In this document: piece by piece, positions 32,778 through 43,954 of the stretch | How positions within the stretch are numbered: position 1 is the stretch's first letter | Layout of the letters: every line of letters begins with the position of its first letter | Assembly (NCBI GenBank): GCA_030180135.1 | Contig: CM058230.1 | Location: 101,485,503 to 101,549,502, forward strand | Direction of reading: 5' to 3' | From: Orychophragmus violaceus | Lineage: Eukaryota; Streptophyta; Magnoliopsida; Brassicales; Brassicaceae | Length of the DNA stretch: 64,000 nucleotides | Made by a program: the position numbers and the translations under genes | Notes under the pieces: generated by a model | Databases searched by the model: none | What the model was told of the DNA's origin: nothing | The model's input: only the letters and a program-made list of their open reading frames with translations

Positions 32778-33628
32778 TCTAAATTTGAGTGGGAGTTTGA
32801 GGGCTTTTATTTAGTTATTTAATATGTTCTTGTAAAACATTCTTATGTTTAATGAAATTATTATTTCAAGATTATTTTAACTGTGATGAAATAATCGTTC
32901 CAAAGTGATATGAACCATTTTATAGGTCATCGAAGTAAATGACTTGATCTTGAGTCATCGAAGTCATTTAGCTTGATCATGAGACCCTATATTTGATAGA
33001 TGTTTTATATCATCCCGTCCCTAGTCGAAGGTTGTTGAAATTGGAACACCAACAACCGTGTGAGACTGGATTGGTACGTGACTTATGACAAAGTCTCAGT
33101 GTGTCATAGATGCGCGGCATCAAAGTCAGTACATAGGTGTATGTTTGGGAACATACGACCGGACAAGACCCGCTTATAAGAACTCTTCAGGATATTTATA
33201 TCTGTGTCATAAGAGATTCTTACTACGACTATAGAGTATAGTCCTTAGACCTGAGTTCGCATGCATGTGACTGCACATGGACTGATGCACTTTGATCATT
33301 GTCTAACGCTATCGTTCTGCGATAGTTATAAGGACCTTGTTTGGGTACATTATGAAATGAATAGTTTACAGTGATGGAACAAGACGGAATTTGTCCCTCC
33401 AATATAAATGGAGTGAATATCTCTAGGCCAATCGGAGATTTGAATACTGGAAAATGCATGGCCATGCTCAAACGGACTTTCCCGAGTCGTTTGGATTGTC
33501 AGTATCAAATCAGAGTCCGATGAACAAGATTAGGCTTTATAAGGATGACACCAATCTTTCCTTATGACTAATCGAGATATTGTGACGAAAGGATTATGAA
33601 TACAGAGATTCCAGTACAAGTGGGAGAT
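32778..33628 (+). other. Element D 3' untranslated internal region
   Basis: About 850 bp between the gag-pol stop and the 3' LTR. It has no ORF of note but is clearly related to the matching stretch of element B (43,091-43,954), for example around GTCCCTAGTCGA and CGACTATAGAGTATA. Shared non-coding sequence this long suggests cis-acting RNA function or simple family descent. Confidence 0.65.
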
Positions 33629-34297
33629 TGTTGGAATTGTGTCCAGTAATCTCAGTACTGTCTCTAGAAAGTAAGAGTATGTCAATGATCAGACATAAGT
33701 CATATAATACTGGGGGTCATGATGGCTTGCTAGATTCCGCTCATGATCTATAAGTCTTGGACTTATTGCCTTTATTATATGATCCCATATGGGTCACACG
33801 CCTAAGCTAACAGGAAAATGTGTAGGAACGGTTTAGCAGAAGTACGGTAAAAGTGCTAGGCATTTACTGTACTTAGAGAGAATAAAACGGTTTAGCTACT
33901 GTGTGTCGATCGACACACAAGGTGTATCGGTCGACACAGTGCGCCAATACCGTCGAGTTAATTGGTGTTTGGGCCAAATGGCCCAAACGGAATCAGACAA
34001 GTTTTATAAGGTAAAACTCGAGTTTCTGATTCATTAACCCTAACACACAGCCGAAAACTCTCTCTCTTTTGCGCCGAGCTCCTAGTGGTCTAGCAGCTGT
34101 TTCCTGTGATCGCGTGTGTGAACCTTTGGAGGATTCATCCCTCGGTGTTTCTCTGATCTCAGACATACCATCAATTCCGCTGCAAACATGTATAAGGTGA
34201 GATCATCATTTGTTTCTATTCTGAGAAGAACCTAGATCGCATGTTTAGGTTGATATGAATCTAAGAATTGAATCAGGATCAACTAAACAATCCTTCA
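33629..34297 (+). repeat. Element D 3' LTR
   Basis: Same 669-bp length and ends as the 5' LTR. Differences seen are GCTAGATTCC for GCTAGAGTCC and AACATGTATA for AACAGGTATA. Confidence 0.97.
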
Positions 34298-34836
34298 AGT
34301 TTAACTCAGAAACCAAATGTGTTTAAGGTTCAGGGACTGAGTGTTTTTCTCAGTTTAACTCATAAACAAACACAAAAGGACCAGAGAAGTCAAGAATGAA
34401 AGAAACAAGGATTTGTTCTTGAACTTCTCTGATTTTTCTCAACAAGAACCTGTTGCCTCCCAAAGACAATGGAGCAACAAGCAAGAACATCAATGGTTCA
34501 GGGACTGAGTGTTTTCCTCAGTTTGACTCATGACAAAGAGAATGGAACCAAGTGAACTGAAGCTTGGTCCATTTTAAAACAATGCGGAATCAAGATGACA
34601 AAATCAGAGAGATAAGAGTGAAAGAAGCAAAGATGTGCTCTTACTCTCTCTGGTTTTTCATCAACTGCTTGTTAACTCTCAAGGAAGGTAGAGCAACAAG
34701 TCTTAATGGACAGGAACCAAGAAAAACAGAAGCTTGGTCCTTTGAAAAACTTTTCGGAAGCAAAAGACTTAACAAGACAGATTTTGCTCTCTATCTTGAA
34801 ACAACTTTGAGCCAAGAACTTGTGGCTCTGATACCA
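34298..34836 (-). other. Element E interior, right part, with primer-binding site
   Basis: Between the end of D and the E right LTR. It holds repeated GGTTCAGGGACTGAGTGTTT phrases and no recognisable coding domain. At 34,823-34,836 TGGCTCTGATACCA is the minus-strand tRNA-Met primer-binding site of E. Confidence 0.75.
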
Positions 34837-35898
34837 TGTTAGAATTTCAGATTCATCCATGAGGAAGCTCTGAGTATCAAGTCTGGCTCAAGAGAATGAG
34901 GTAGAATAGAAGAAAGAAGCCTAAGACCCAATTAGGGTTCTTAAGGCGCTTAGAGAGAGAAACTAGGGTTTGCGGTTTAAAAGAGAAATGAAAGCTATTC
35001 TACCTCAAGAAGTTGAACACTTAAGCTATATGAAAATGTATCCAAGAGCTTAACATCTCATCAGGAGAGTTTACTCATGAGAATGGATACAAATCAGTAA
35101 TTAGCTAAGAGGTGTTCTAAAGAAGAAAAGGAAAACTTATGTAAGAGCTTTAATAAAACCGAGAGCTTCTCACACTTGGATTAGTTATGGAAGAACTATC
35201 CAAGTGTGGTTTTGGACTGCCTTAGCAGCCAACCAAGGCTCTTACATGAGTCTACATTGTGTCTTATAGAAGATCACAATGAGAGTTTATGAAAGAATAA
35301 ACTAAAGGGAAAGAGAGAAGAAGAGAGACTTTGTTTGTAACAATAAGTCTTTGAAATGTTTGTGAATTAGCAAAGCTTACAATGGGCGTGTAAGGCCTTT
35401 AAATAGAGATACAATTAGGTCAAACACTCATAAACAAAGACATTTAATCTCAGCCATTGATTCTCTTGGAGGGAAACCCGAATTCAAATCAATGGTTGGA
35501 TCTTCTTCTTCCATTTGGCTTCTTGTGCCTTCTTACACTGAAAGTGACTTCTCCTCTCTCTTATTTGGCGTGTTGCAGGTCTGGAGAGAGAGAGAATCAC
35601 GCTCCCAAGGCTGATAGTGACTGGTCTTGTTCATTTCTTTATTCCCTTAATCATGTTGGAACATAACCGAACTTGTTCCAACATGCTCACATATTGTTAG
35701 GACATAACCAGACTTGTTCCAACATGTTATGTCCCCAACTTTGCACAATCTTCCTCAAAGAGTGTTGCTTGTGGAACACTCTTTTCTTGCTTGTAGAACC
35801 ACCTCTTTTACTTGTGGAACACTCTTCTCTTGCTTTATCTAGGAATGAGGCTCGGCTTCTTCAGCCTCTCCTCTTCCATTTCATCCTCCTCTCTAATA
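34837..35898 (-). repeat. Element E LTR (5' LTR in its own orientation)
   Basis: Matches 23,831-24,892 over 1,062 bp with about seven substitutions and no indels. It starts next to the primer-binding site and ends CTAATA beside CGTAA. Confidence 0.9.
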
Positions 35899-36117
35899 CG
35901 TAATACAAGACAGGAAGCGAGAGTGAAACGATTGATGAGATCAGTGGTATAGAATGGTATAAGACGGAAGGGTCGCCGTAATGTCAGTGGGCTGCAGCAG
36001 TGTTCGAGCAAGGAAGCGTTGGAAGCGAAAGACGGAGACTTACAGAGTTCAGTTTCCAATTCAAAGTTTGTTAGTAACAGAGAATTCGGGGACCGAATTC
36101 CTGTAAGTGGGGAAGAA

Positions 36118-39100
36118 TGTAATACCATGTATCAAGAAATAGTCAACGGGCAGCGGAAATGTCAACGGAGGGCGTTTTCGTAAATTTACGAAGTTAAGGG
36201 GCATTTTGGTAATTTTACCAAAATACGGGCCGGAATCTAAAACGGGCCAAATGTTATTCTTTTTAAAGAAAGAAAACATCTAGAAGATCAAGAATGGTGG
36301 AGACGGACCGTAGACGAGTTTTTCGGGTTATCGGGAATGGAAACCGATAAAACCGACAAAACTTGTAAAATTCATAACAGGAGCTACGAGTGTCCGTTCG
36401 AGGTGATTCAAATTTCTAAAATCACCTAAGAGCATCTAGAATCTGAAAACGAGGCTTGGTGGATTTATAGAAGCAGATAAATAGTTTTTAAAAATATTCA
36501 ATGTAAAATCGGTTTTTCCGAGAAACCGATACAATGTTCGGGCAAGCGAGAAGACCTTCTAAACTCCACCAAAAATTATGAAATTTTGAACACAACTCCA
36601 TTATAATATGAAGAAGACACGGTTAAAAGGATGAAGCAAGATTTGATGCCAAGATCAAGTTATAAATTTTAGATCATTAATGGGTGATTAATGACTAAAA
36701 CTCCAAAATAAATTCAAGGGAGCTTGAGCCTGGTTTGGGATGATTTGAGATGATGCCAGAAGTTATTATGGACTTGAGGAAATCCCATTTACAAGCCTGT
36801 GCCACGAAATTATTCAAGAAGAAAATAAAAGAGGCTTGGTGAACTAGATTCAATGAATCTACAAGAGGGTTTTGGACCTAAATCAAAAGGGGATTTTACA
36901 TGGGCTGTGCAGATTTGAAATGGGTACTAAAATGAGCTATTTTTGGCCCTGCATGAGAGAGGAGGCGTGGAATGAGAAGAAGGGAGAAGAGTGGATGGAC
37001 ACATGGCTACATATAATCACTTAAAGATTGCTATAAAAAGGGGGTGAGGCCTCCTCATTTCTTCACACCAACAAAAACAAAAAACAAGAGAAGAGAAGGA
37101 GAGGAGGAGAGGAAAGGCGTGGGAAGGAGAAGAAGAAGAAGAAGAAGAAGAAGAAGAAGAAGAAGAAGAAGAAGAAGAAGAAGAAGAAGAAGAAGAAGAA
37201 GAAGAAGAAGAAGAAGAAGAAGAAGGAGGAGAAGAAGAAGAAGAAGGAGGAGGAGGAGAGAAGAAGAAGAAGACCAGACGAAGAGGAAGAAAGAGAGAAA
37301 TAGAAGAGAAAGAGGAGAGAGAAAGTAGAGAGAGAAAGAAGAAAGAGAAAGAAGAGAGAGAGCCGGAAGAGGGAGAAACATAAGGAGAGCCGGAAGAGCG
37401 AGAAAGAAGAAAGAGAAAGAAGAGAGAGAGAGAGCCGGAAGAGGGAGAAAGATAAAGAGAACTGGAGGAGAGAGAAAAGAGATTAGTCCGGAGGCTCGAT
37501 CGGAATCACGAAGGTCAGCGGTATGGTCAAGTGCGGGTCAACCGGTTTAGGAAGTCAAAGTCAACGCGGTCAACGCCGGAAAACGAGCCGGTCAACGCTC
37601 GGTTTGACGGTTGTTCGGTGGTTCGGAGTGTTCGGGAGTTTGTGTTCGGGTTTGTTCAGGAGGTTCGGGTTAGTTCGGGGTCTCGGGAATCCGTATCCGC
37701 ATCCGTGCCGTTCGTTCCGTCAAATCACTGTGAGTCGGCTCAAAACACCGTAGATGCATGTAGAACGTTAAATGGGAAACCGTAGTGATAAGAATGCATA
37801 CCCGAGAATGTGAATTGAGTTGACTGATGGATTGGTTGAATTAACGGTAAACCGGCTAGGGTTAAAGAAGCATGATAGGCTTAATTGGATTAAACCTGTT
37901 TGTGTGCCGCTAGGTTGATAGCGTTGTTGTGTGATGCATTCATATAGTCGTGGCATGAGTAGGACTATATATGCATATATAAGTAAGTAAAGAACGGAGA
38001 TTGAATGAACATATATACGGGAATTAAGACAAGTTAAAATACGGAGTTGAACCCGAACGAACGTATAGCATATGAACGGTATCGGGATTACCCGAGGTTA
38101 AATGAATGAAGTAATGAATGATGAGACGTCGGGGAGTTTAGCAAGCGGCTAGCTCTAAACCGACGGATCGAGGAGTTGTTAAAAGATGATTAGGATTGGT
38201 TAAGAAATGAGAAGTGTTATGATTGGTGAACCGTCTACGGGTTAACAAGCGGTTAACCCAAGGTAGTGGGTGTGGATTGATTAAAAGATGCTAGAAACCC
38301 TAATAGGCCTGTGTGTGTGATGGTGTGAGTCTACTTCGGTGTTGGGCCGAGTAGACTATTGATTGTGTGATGGTGTGAGTCTACTTCGGTGTTGGGCCGA
38401 GTAGACTGTTTATTGTGTGATGGTGTGGTGTTGTGTGGTTGTGGTTGATCTTTGTGTGCAGGCCTTTAGATCGTCTCGGTGTTGGGCCGAGCGATCCTCG
38501 TTGTTACTTAACGCGGTCACGGGACCGGTTAAGTTGTGGTGCTGACTCGGTGCGGTGCCGAGTCAGAGCGGTGGTGTGTGTGAGTAGACTTGCGGGATGC
38601 AGAGTTGAGTTGTTGTGGTGGTTGATTGAGATCGATTGCTAGAGTCCAAGCGAGTCTGCGTGTTTACATTACTGCACTAGGACTCTAGGGTGCGTTAGAT
38701 CCCGCAAGTCTAGGTGTTTGATTACGTTCTGGTACTTCCATCCCGATTGGATCCTCGGGAGTTGATAACCTGGTCAGTTAGTGCTGGCAGGTGCGAACCT
38801 ATGGAGTGACGTCTGTAGGGTGTAGTTCGGAGAATACGGGGTCGCGTCCTAGGGCCGGACTGCATGGAAGCTCGGGTTGCCGGGGGTAACCGGAGTCGCC
38901 GCGTATCGATGGACAGAGAACGGTGTCCTAGTCGTTGGGTGAACGGCTAGGAGTCACGTGGGTTAGTTGTCATATTGGTAACAGTGAGAACCCGTGGAAG
39001 TTACCAAGATCGTAGGGGCCCAGTGTGTGTGTTTTGGTGTATTTGGTTGTGCGCGGTAGATAGATCGAGTCTCAATCGGGGACATGTGCCGCAGTGCTCC

Positions 39101-39790
39101 CGATTTCCTCTAATCGCCTTATCTTTCTTTTGGCAATTAATTGTGTGTGGGCTCGACGCGACGTGGTAGTGCGTGATCGGCTATTGTGTTTGATTGATTG
39201 TTATTTTGGGTTTTTCGGGCGGGAATCTATAGATGATAGATAGATTAGAAGCCTTAGTGGGGAGCCGATTCACTGGATGATCTTAGATCGCTCATTAGAC
39301 TCTTTTTGTGTTTTTCAGGTGTAGCAGCGACGGACGCGGGGAACTCGGTGTAGTGTCGGGATTGCTTGTGGCGGGGTTTTGATTCGATGAGTTGGATGTT
39401 TTATTTCGGTTCAGCTTGTCGCCAATTTTGTATTGAGCTTTGAGTATTGTTGTTTGTGGATTGACGATATGATTTGTAAAAATGACGATTAAACGTTGTG
39501 CTGAACATTTGATTACTCAGAAATGAATATGCTTCCCTGATATTGTGTTTAGTCCGAACCGACACAACTCACAGAAGTGGTGCAATGCGTACGACTTGTA
39601 CTATGGAAGTGAGGATAGCGGAGTCAAGGACGGGTTAGTGCGAGCCTTTGTCTCAAACCGATCTGTCTCTGGCTTCGTCCTGTGGCGAACTTTTCCTGTT
39701 CGACTTGCTCGGGTCCGACCGGTCATGTTCTTGTTTGATTGTTGACCGGTCAGCTCGACGGTCAGCGGAGAATGGGAAAGGGGCGTTATA
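36118..39790 (+). repeat. Element C 3' LTR (3,673 bp)
   Basis: Begins TGTAATACCATG after the purine tract and ends GGGGCGTTATA; the final CA has become TA. It carries the four-hairpin array at 38,329-38,566 and an expanded GAA tract. Confidence 0.95.
37090..37480 (+). repeat. Expanded GAA microsatellite in C 3' LTR
   Basis: About 100 bp of nearly pure GAA (about 37,127-37,224) stand inside the purine-rich tract; the 5' LTR copy has only short GAA runs here. It produces a spurious Arg-rich reading frame on one strand and a Leu-rich one on the other. Confidence 0.95.
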
Positions 39791-39899
39791 ATTATATTCA
39801 TAGAGGAAACATTGTTTCAATATAATGCGAGTTTTCTTATTAGATAAGATTTCTCATGGAAAGCATAACTAAATCTTTGTTTTTTTTGGATTTCAGCTT

Positions 39900-40814
39900 A
39901 TGTCTATGACTACTTTCTCGTTGCGATCCGTCCTTGAGAAGGACAAGTTAAATGGATCCAACTTCCTGGATTGGTATCGGAATTTGAGATTAATACTCAA
40001 GCAGGAGAGCAAGGACTATGTCCTTGAGAAAGCTCTTCCAGAAAGGCTTGGGACCAATCGCTCGCATGCAGTATATAATGCTTGGAATAAGCATTATATT
40101 GATGTGGTAGATGTGCGTGGTCTGATGTTGGCTACCATGAACTCGGACTTGAAGAGTCAATACGAGAACGTGGAGTCGCCAATAGAAATGATCACCAGCC
40201 TGAAACTGAAGTTTCAGGATCTGGCACGAGTTGAGAGATTCCAGATGGTGAAGTCTCTCACTGGGTGCAAGCTACCAGAGGATGCTCCAGTAAGTCCTCA
40301 TGTCATTAAACTGATGGGTTACATTGATAACCTGGGGAAACTGGAATGTCCTGTCTGCTTAGAGTTGGCTACTGACATCATTCTGCAGTCACTGCCGTCA
40401 AGTTATGATAAGTTCATCAAGAACTATATCAAGAGAGGCTTGACGAAGACGTTGACTGAGCTGCATGGCATGCTCAAGACAGCAGAGCAAAACATCAAAA
40501 AGGGTAAAATATTTGAGAAATCTTGTGTTGGCAAGGGTAGAGGCAGGGCTGTCCAGATTTGGAATCAGGATAAGCTTGTGTCATCTTATAAGCCCAAGTC
40601 AGGCCCATCTGGTGTTAGAAAATGCTTCTACTGCGATGAGTCAGGGCATTGGAAGAGAGATTGCATTAAGTTCTTGGATGATTCACAAGAGATGAAGGAG
40701 ATGTATGGTACTTCTTCTTCAGGTATTGTGTTATTAATTCAAGTTCTACATTTGTATTGGATACTAGTTGTGGTACTGATATTTTGGAAATATGCAGGGC
40801 CTAAGCAACAGTAG
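39900..40814 (+). CDS. Element B gag (304 codons, open)
   Basis: The ATG after the B leader opens MSMTTFSLRSVLEKDKLNGS and continues as a copia gag clearly homologous to that of D (for example SPIEMITSLKLKFQDLARVERFQMVK, cut here to motifs; ATDIILQSLPSSYDKF; LTELHGMLKTAEQN). A CCHC knuckle CFYCDESGHWKRDC lies near codon 242. The last 25 or so codons after SSSGIV are off-frame relative to the protease, which begins to be recognisable only in other frames. The protein would supply capsid but no enzymes. The open frame contrasts sharply with the ruined pol directly downstream. Confidence 0.85.
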   Translation: MSMTTFSLRSVLEKDKLNGSNFLDWYRNLRLILKQESKDYVLEKALPERLGTNRSHAVYNAWNKHYIDVVDVRGLMLATMNSDLKSQYENVESPIEMITSLKLKFQDLARVERFQMVKSLTGCKLPEDAPVSPHVIKLMGYIDNLGKLECPVCLELATDIILQSLPSSYDKFIKNYIKRGLTKTLTELHGMLKTAEQNIKKGKIFEKSCVGKGRGRAVQIWNQDKLVSSYKPKSGPSGVRKCFYCDESGHWKRDCIKFLDDSQEMKEMYGTSSSGIVLLIQVLHLYWILVVVLIFWKYAGPKQQ

Positions 40815-43085
40815 AACATTGAAGAAAGGACAAGTGGAACTGCAAGTCTGGTATGAAGCAATGGTTGCTGCATGAGCCGTAGAGATTCTCCACTTGTAGG
40901 AGCCTTTCATACTTGGTTTTTGAAATTAAGTAATTGCTACTATGTATCTGCCTTGTGCAGAGATGTCTTTCATTTTCTTGTAAGAATTTGGATGTTTTTC
41001 ATTTTGATAAAAAACAAGTTTTGTTCTTTAGATCTTAATGAAATATCATATGGTAGCACCCCATTTGTAATGGGTTTTATATCTTAAACCAGAGTGAGTT
41101 TGAATATAACACAAATACTGAAGGTTTAAGTCTGATGATTCGAACTCGACTTTTCCTTGGCATAGTCGTTTAACCACATAGAGTGAAACGGATTCAGAAG
41201 TTCCATAGTTTTGGACTCATTTGATTATAAATCATTTGAGACATGAATTCTGTCCACTGGGCCAAATGACTAAGGCTCCTTTTAGCAGAGCTAAAAGAAA
41301 ATGGGCCAGAGGCTTATTGGACCTTACACATACTGATGTATGCGGCCCGATGAGCATTAGTGCCCGAGGAAATCTTCTGTACTTTATTACCTTATTGATG
41401 GCATAAATAAGTATGGCTGTGTTCATTTGATGAGACACGAGCATGAATCCCTTGAGGAGTTCCAAGATGAAGTGTAGAACCGATTTGACAGAAGTATTGA
41501 GATCCTCGATTGAATCGCGGAGGAAAATACTTGAGTCAAGAATTGGGTGATCATCTGACAGAATGAATTGGATCTTATTAGATATGCTCCGATTAATGAT
41601 GAGTCATAGGAATCTTCCATAATCATTTAAGAATACATTCTAAAATGTCTGTCTTTGCGCATAAAAGGGTTTCAATCAGAATCAATTGAAAGACACCACA
41701 TTGGATGTGGACTGAAACTTTTTTTCAAGTATATTGTTTCTGATAATTTGGGGATGGTAGCTAATAAACTTGAACCCAAATCTGATAAGTTATACTCGCT
41801 GGTTGTCCTAAGGAAACCAAGGCTTGCTACTTTTACAATCAATCCGAGGACAAAGTTTTGTTGTTCGGAACTGTGTCTTTTGAGAAAGATTGTACTTTCA
41901 AAGGAACAGTGGGAGTAAAAGTACACATCGAAGAAATTCGATAAACACATGAGGCTGCTCAACCTGTTGAGGGAGAGCAGCGATGAGATCTACAAAGTAC
42001 TGTAGGACCTACACCTGTGGAGCTTGAAATTCGAAAATCCGAAAGGATCCGTCACTAACTCGAGAGTGATTTTTCGTAGCCGATTGTCGTGATTTGTTGA
42101 TTATTGAAAAGTGACGAGCATGCGAGATTCAAAGAAGCGATGGTGAGCCCCAACTCCGAAAATTGGCTGGGTATGCATGTTAGCTTCACCGATCCATTTC
42201 TGGATTAAAGCAAACATCTTGGAGTTGGAATCAACATTCTGATAAAGTGGTCAATAGTTTTGACTTGATCAGAATAGAAATGAAACCATGCGTTTACAAG
42301 AAGACTAGTGGGAGCGTAATTGCATTTCTCACACTGTATGTAGATAACATACTTAATCTCATAACGACGTTCCGACGCTAAAGTCTTGTCAAGATTTGGG
42401 TCGGAAGTCAAATTTAACAATGGACATGGGAGAAGGCCGTGAAAGTTCTTGGAATAAGGATCCATTGGAATGGATCCAAAAGGCTAATTGGATCATGTCA
42501 AAATCCTTATGTTGATAAGGTATTGGACAATTCAAATGTGCTTGATTCCAAGAATGGCTTCATACCAAAATTATTATGGCAATAATCTAAGCAGGATGAA
42601 GTGTCTTGGACACTGGCTGAGCTAGTAACAATATTAGCAAGATGAAGTGTTTTTGAACAATGTCTGAACTAGTATTAATGAGTGTGATTGCCTATGCTGC
42701 TGCAATGGAATCCATCATGAATGCCATATTTTGCGCTCGTCTAGATGCAGCTTACGTATAAAGCATGACGAGAAAATACCAATATGTTCCGGTAATAGTC
42801 ACTGAACAGTTACCAGAAATATCCCAAGTGTTTGAGGAACACTAAGGATACGTTCTTGGTGAACTGATAAAGAAACGAACCAGTTGAAAGTAGTTAGACG
42901 GACAAAGACGATTCCCGGTTTCCACCTGGTTATGTCTTTTTGTCTGAATAGCAGTGCTAGCTGTTGGAAAGGCTCCAAGCAGTGGACCGTAGAATAGTGC
43001 TTTTATCTGAATGGCGGTGTGGTTTGTTGGAATTGTTTCAAGCAAAAACACTGGAGTCTCTCCCACAACCTAAGCACAAAATTTA
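40735..43085 (+). pseudogene. Element B pol relic
   Basis: Traces of protease (a WILVV...GTD remnant of the W-x-x-D-T-G-C-G-x-D block), zinc/integrase (LDLTHTDVCGPMSISARGN at about 41,310) and reverse transcriptase (LYVDNIL at about 42,335, with Asn for the second catalytic Asp) occur in order. They are interrupted by many frameshifts and stops, and by large deletions in integrase and RT. It is homologous to D throughout. No enzymatic domain could be made. Confidence 0.88.
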
Positions 43086-43090
43086 TTATG

Positions 43091-43954
43091 TTGCTGTAGG
43101 TATAAGATATCTGAAGATATGATCTTGATTATAGTGAGAGTTATTTTAGTTATGTTGTAATCTTTACATAGACATGCTATAGTAGTGTTTGTGTAAGTTA
43201 AAACTGACATCGGTATTATTTAATTATTGGATAATTAAATAATGGTCCCAAAATATTTTATGGTCATCATATAAGTCATCAAGTTGAGGACTTGATCATG
43301 AAACCCTATAAGTAAAAGATGACATAAATTATGATTGTCCCTAGTCGAGGTTATTAAAGTGGGGCACCAATAACCGCGTGAGACTAGTATGTGAGGTGAC
43401 TGTTGGACTAAGTTTCATGGAGTCAATGATATGATTATCACAGTCAGTCACATAGATATATGTTGGTGAACATATGATCGGACATGACCCGCTTAATGAG
43501 AACTCCACATGATAGTTATATCAGTGTCATGAGAGGTTCTCATTACGACTATAGAGTATATAGTCCTTAGACCTGAGTTCATCATGCTTTTTAGCATATG
43601 AATTGGTGCGTTTTGACCTTGTCAAACGTCGTTCCGTAACTGGCGGCTATAACGGCATTGCTTATACGTATCATGAAGTATGTGTAGAAACAGGGATGGA
43701 ACAAGATGGGATTTTTCCCTCCTATAACGGGAGATAAATATCTCAGGGCCCATCGAAGATTTGATACTGAGAAAATGCATGGCCGTGCTCAAACGAGGTG
43801 ATTGTCAGTCGTTTGTTTTATCAGTATAGATCAGGAATTCGATGAACATGATGTTGGCTATAATAAGGATGACACAGTCTCTTGCCTTATGCCATATCGA
43901 GATATAGAGACGAAGGGATTATAGGAATAGGTGATTCCAGTACAAGTGGGAGAT
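43091..43954 (+). other. Element B 3' untranslated internal region
   Basis: Non-coding stretch related to 32,778-33,628 of D, including GTCCCTAGTCGAGGTTATT and CGACTATAGAGTATA, ending in polypurine AAGTGGGAGATTG before the 3' LTR. It is better preserved relative to D than the pol relic just upstream. Confidence 0.65.

Larger units (their letters stand above)
26483..34297 (+). mobile_element. Element D: intact Ty1/copia retrotransposon, innermost and youngest
   Basis: Both LTRs are 669 bp (26,483-27,151 and 33,629-34,297) and differ at only two positions by eye. Target duplications AGTTT are perfect (26,478-26,482 and 34,298-34,302). Primer-binding site GTGGTATCAGAGCC starts at 27,152, and purine tract AAGTGGGAGATTG lies before the 3' LTR. 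A single uninterrupted gag-pol of 1,325 codons fills 28,800-32,777. This is the only element of the nest with all parts needed for autonomous retrotransposition. Confidence 0.97.
23831..35898 (-). mobile_element. Element E: non-coding LTR element on the minus strand
   Basis: Identical-length LTRs of 1,062 bp (23,831-24,892 and 34,837-35,898) differ by about 7 bases by eye. Just left of the right LTR lies TGGCTCTGATACCA, the complement of the primer-binding site TGGTATCAGAGCCA, and CTCCCCCGC follows the left LTR as the complement of a purine tract. The element therefore reads leftward, and its LTR runs TATTAGAG...CTAACA. Flanks CGGAA (23,826-23,830) and CGTAA (35,899-35,903) are a target duplication with one change. 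Excluding element D the interior is about 2.1 kb without any recognisable protein domain. Confidence 0.88.
17334..39790 (+). mobile_element. Element C: non-autonomous LTR element, 3.6-kb LTRs, three-CCHC gag, no pol
   Basis: LTRs are 17,334-20,940 and 36,118-39,790, starting TGTAATACC and ending GGGGC(A/G)TTA(C/T)A. Target duplications are ATTAT (17,329-17,333 and 39,791-39,795). The primer-binding site TGGTATCAGAGCATGG is at 20,947, and a purine tract GTGGGGAAGAA ends at 36,117. Without element E, the internal region is only about 3.1 kb and encodes a gag-like protein with three CCHC knuckles but no protease, integrase or reverse transcriptase. This fits the TR-GAG/LARD class. Long LTRs and the TGTAATACC start recall Del/Tekay chromoviruses, but that affiliation is inference. 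Confidence 0.92.

Noticed and set aside
37044..37381. Arg-rich (plus) and Leu-rich (minus) reading frames in the C 3' LTR
   Set aside because: Both are translations of a GAA microsatellite; the other LTR gives different lengths and no domain is present.
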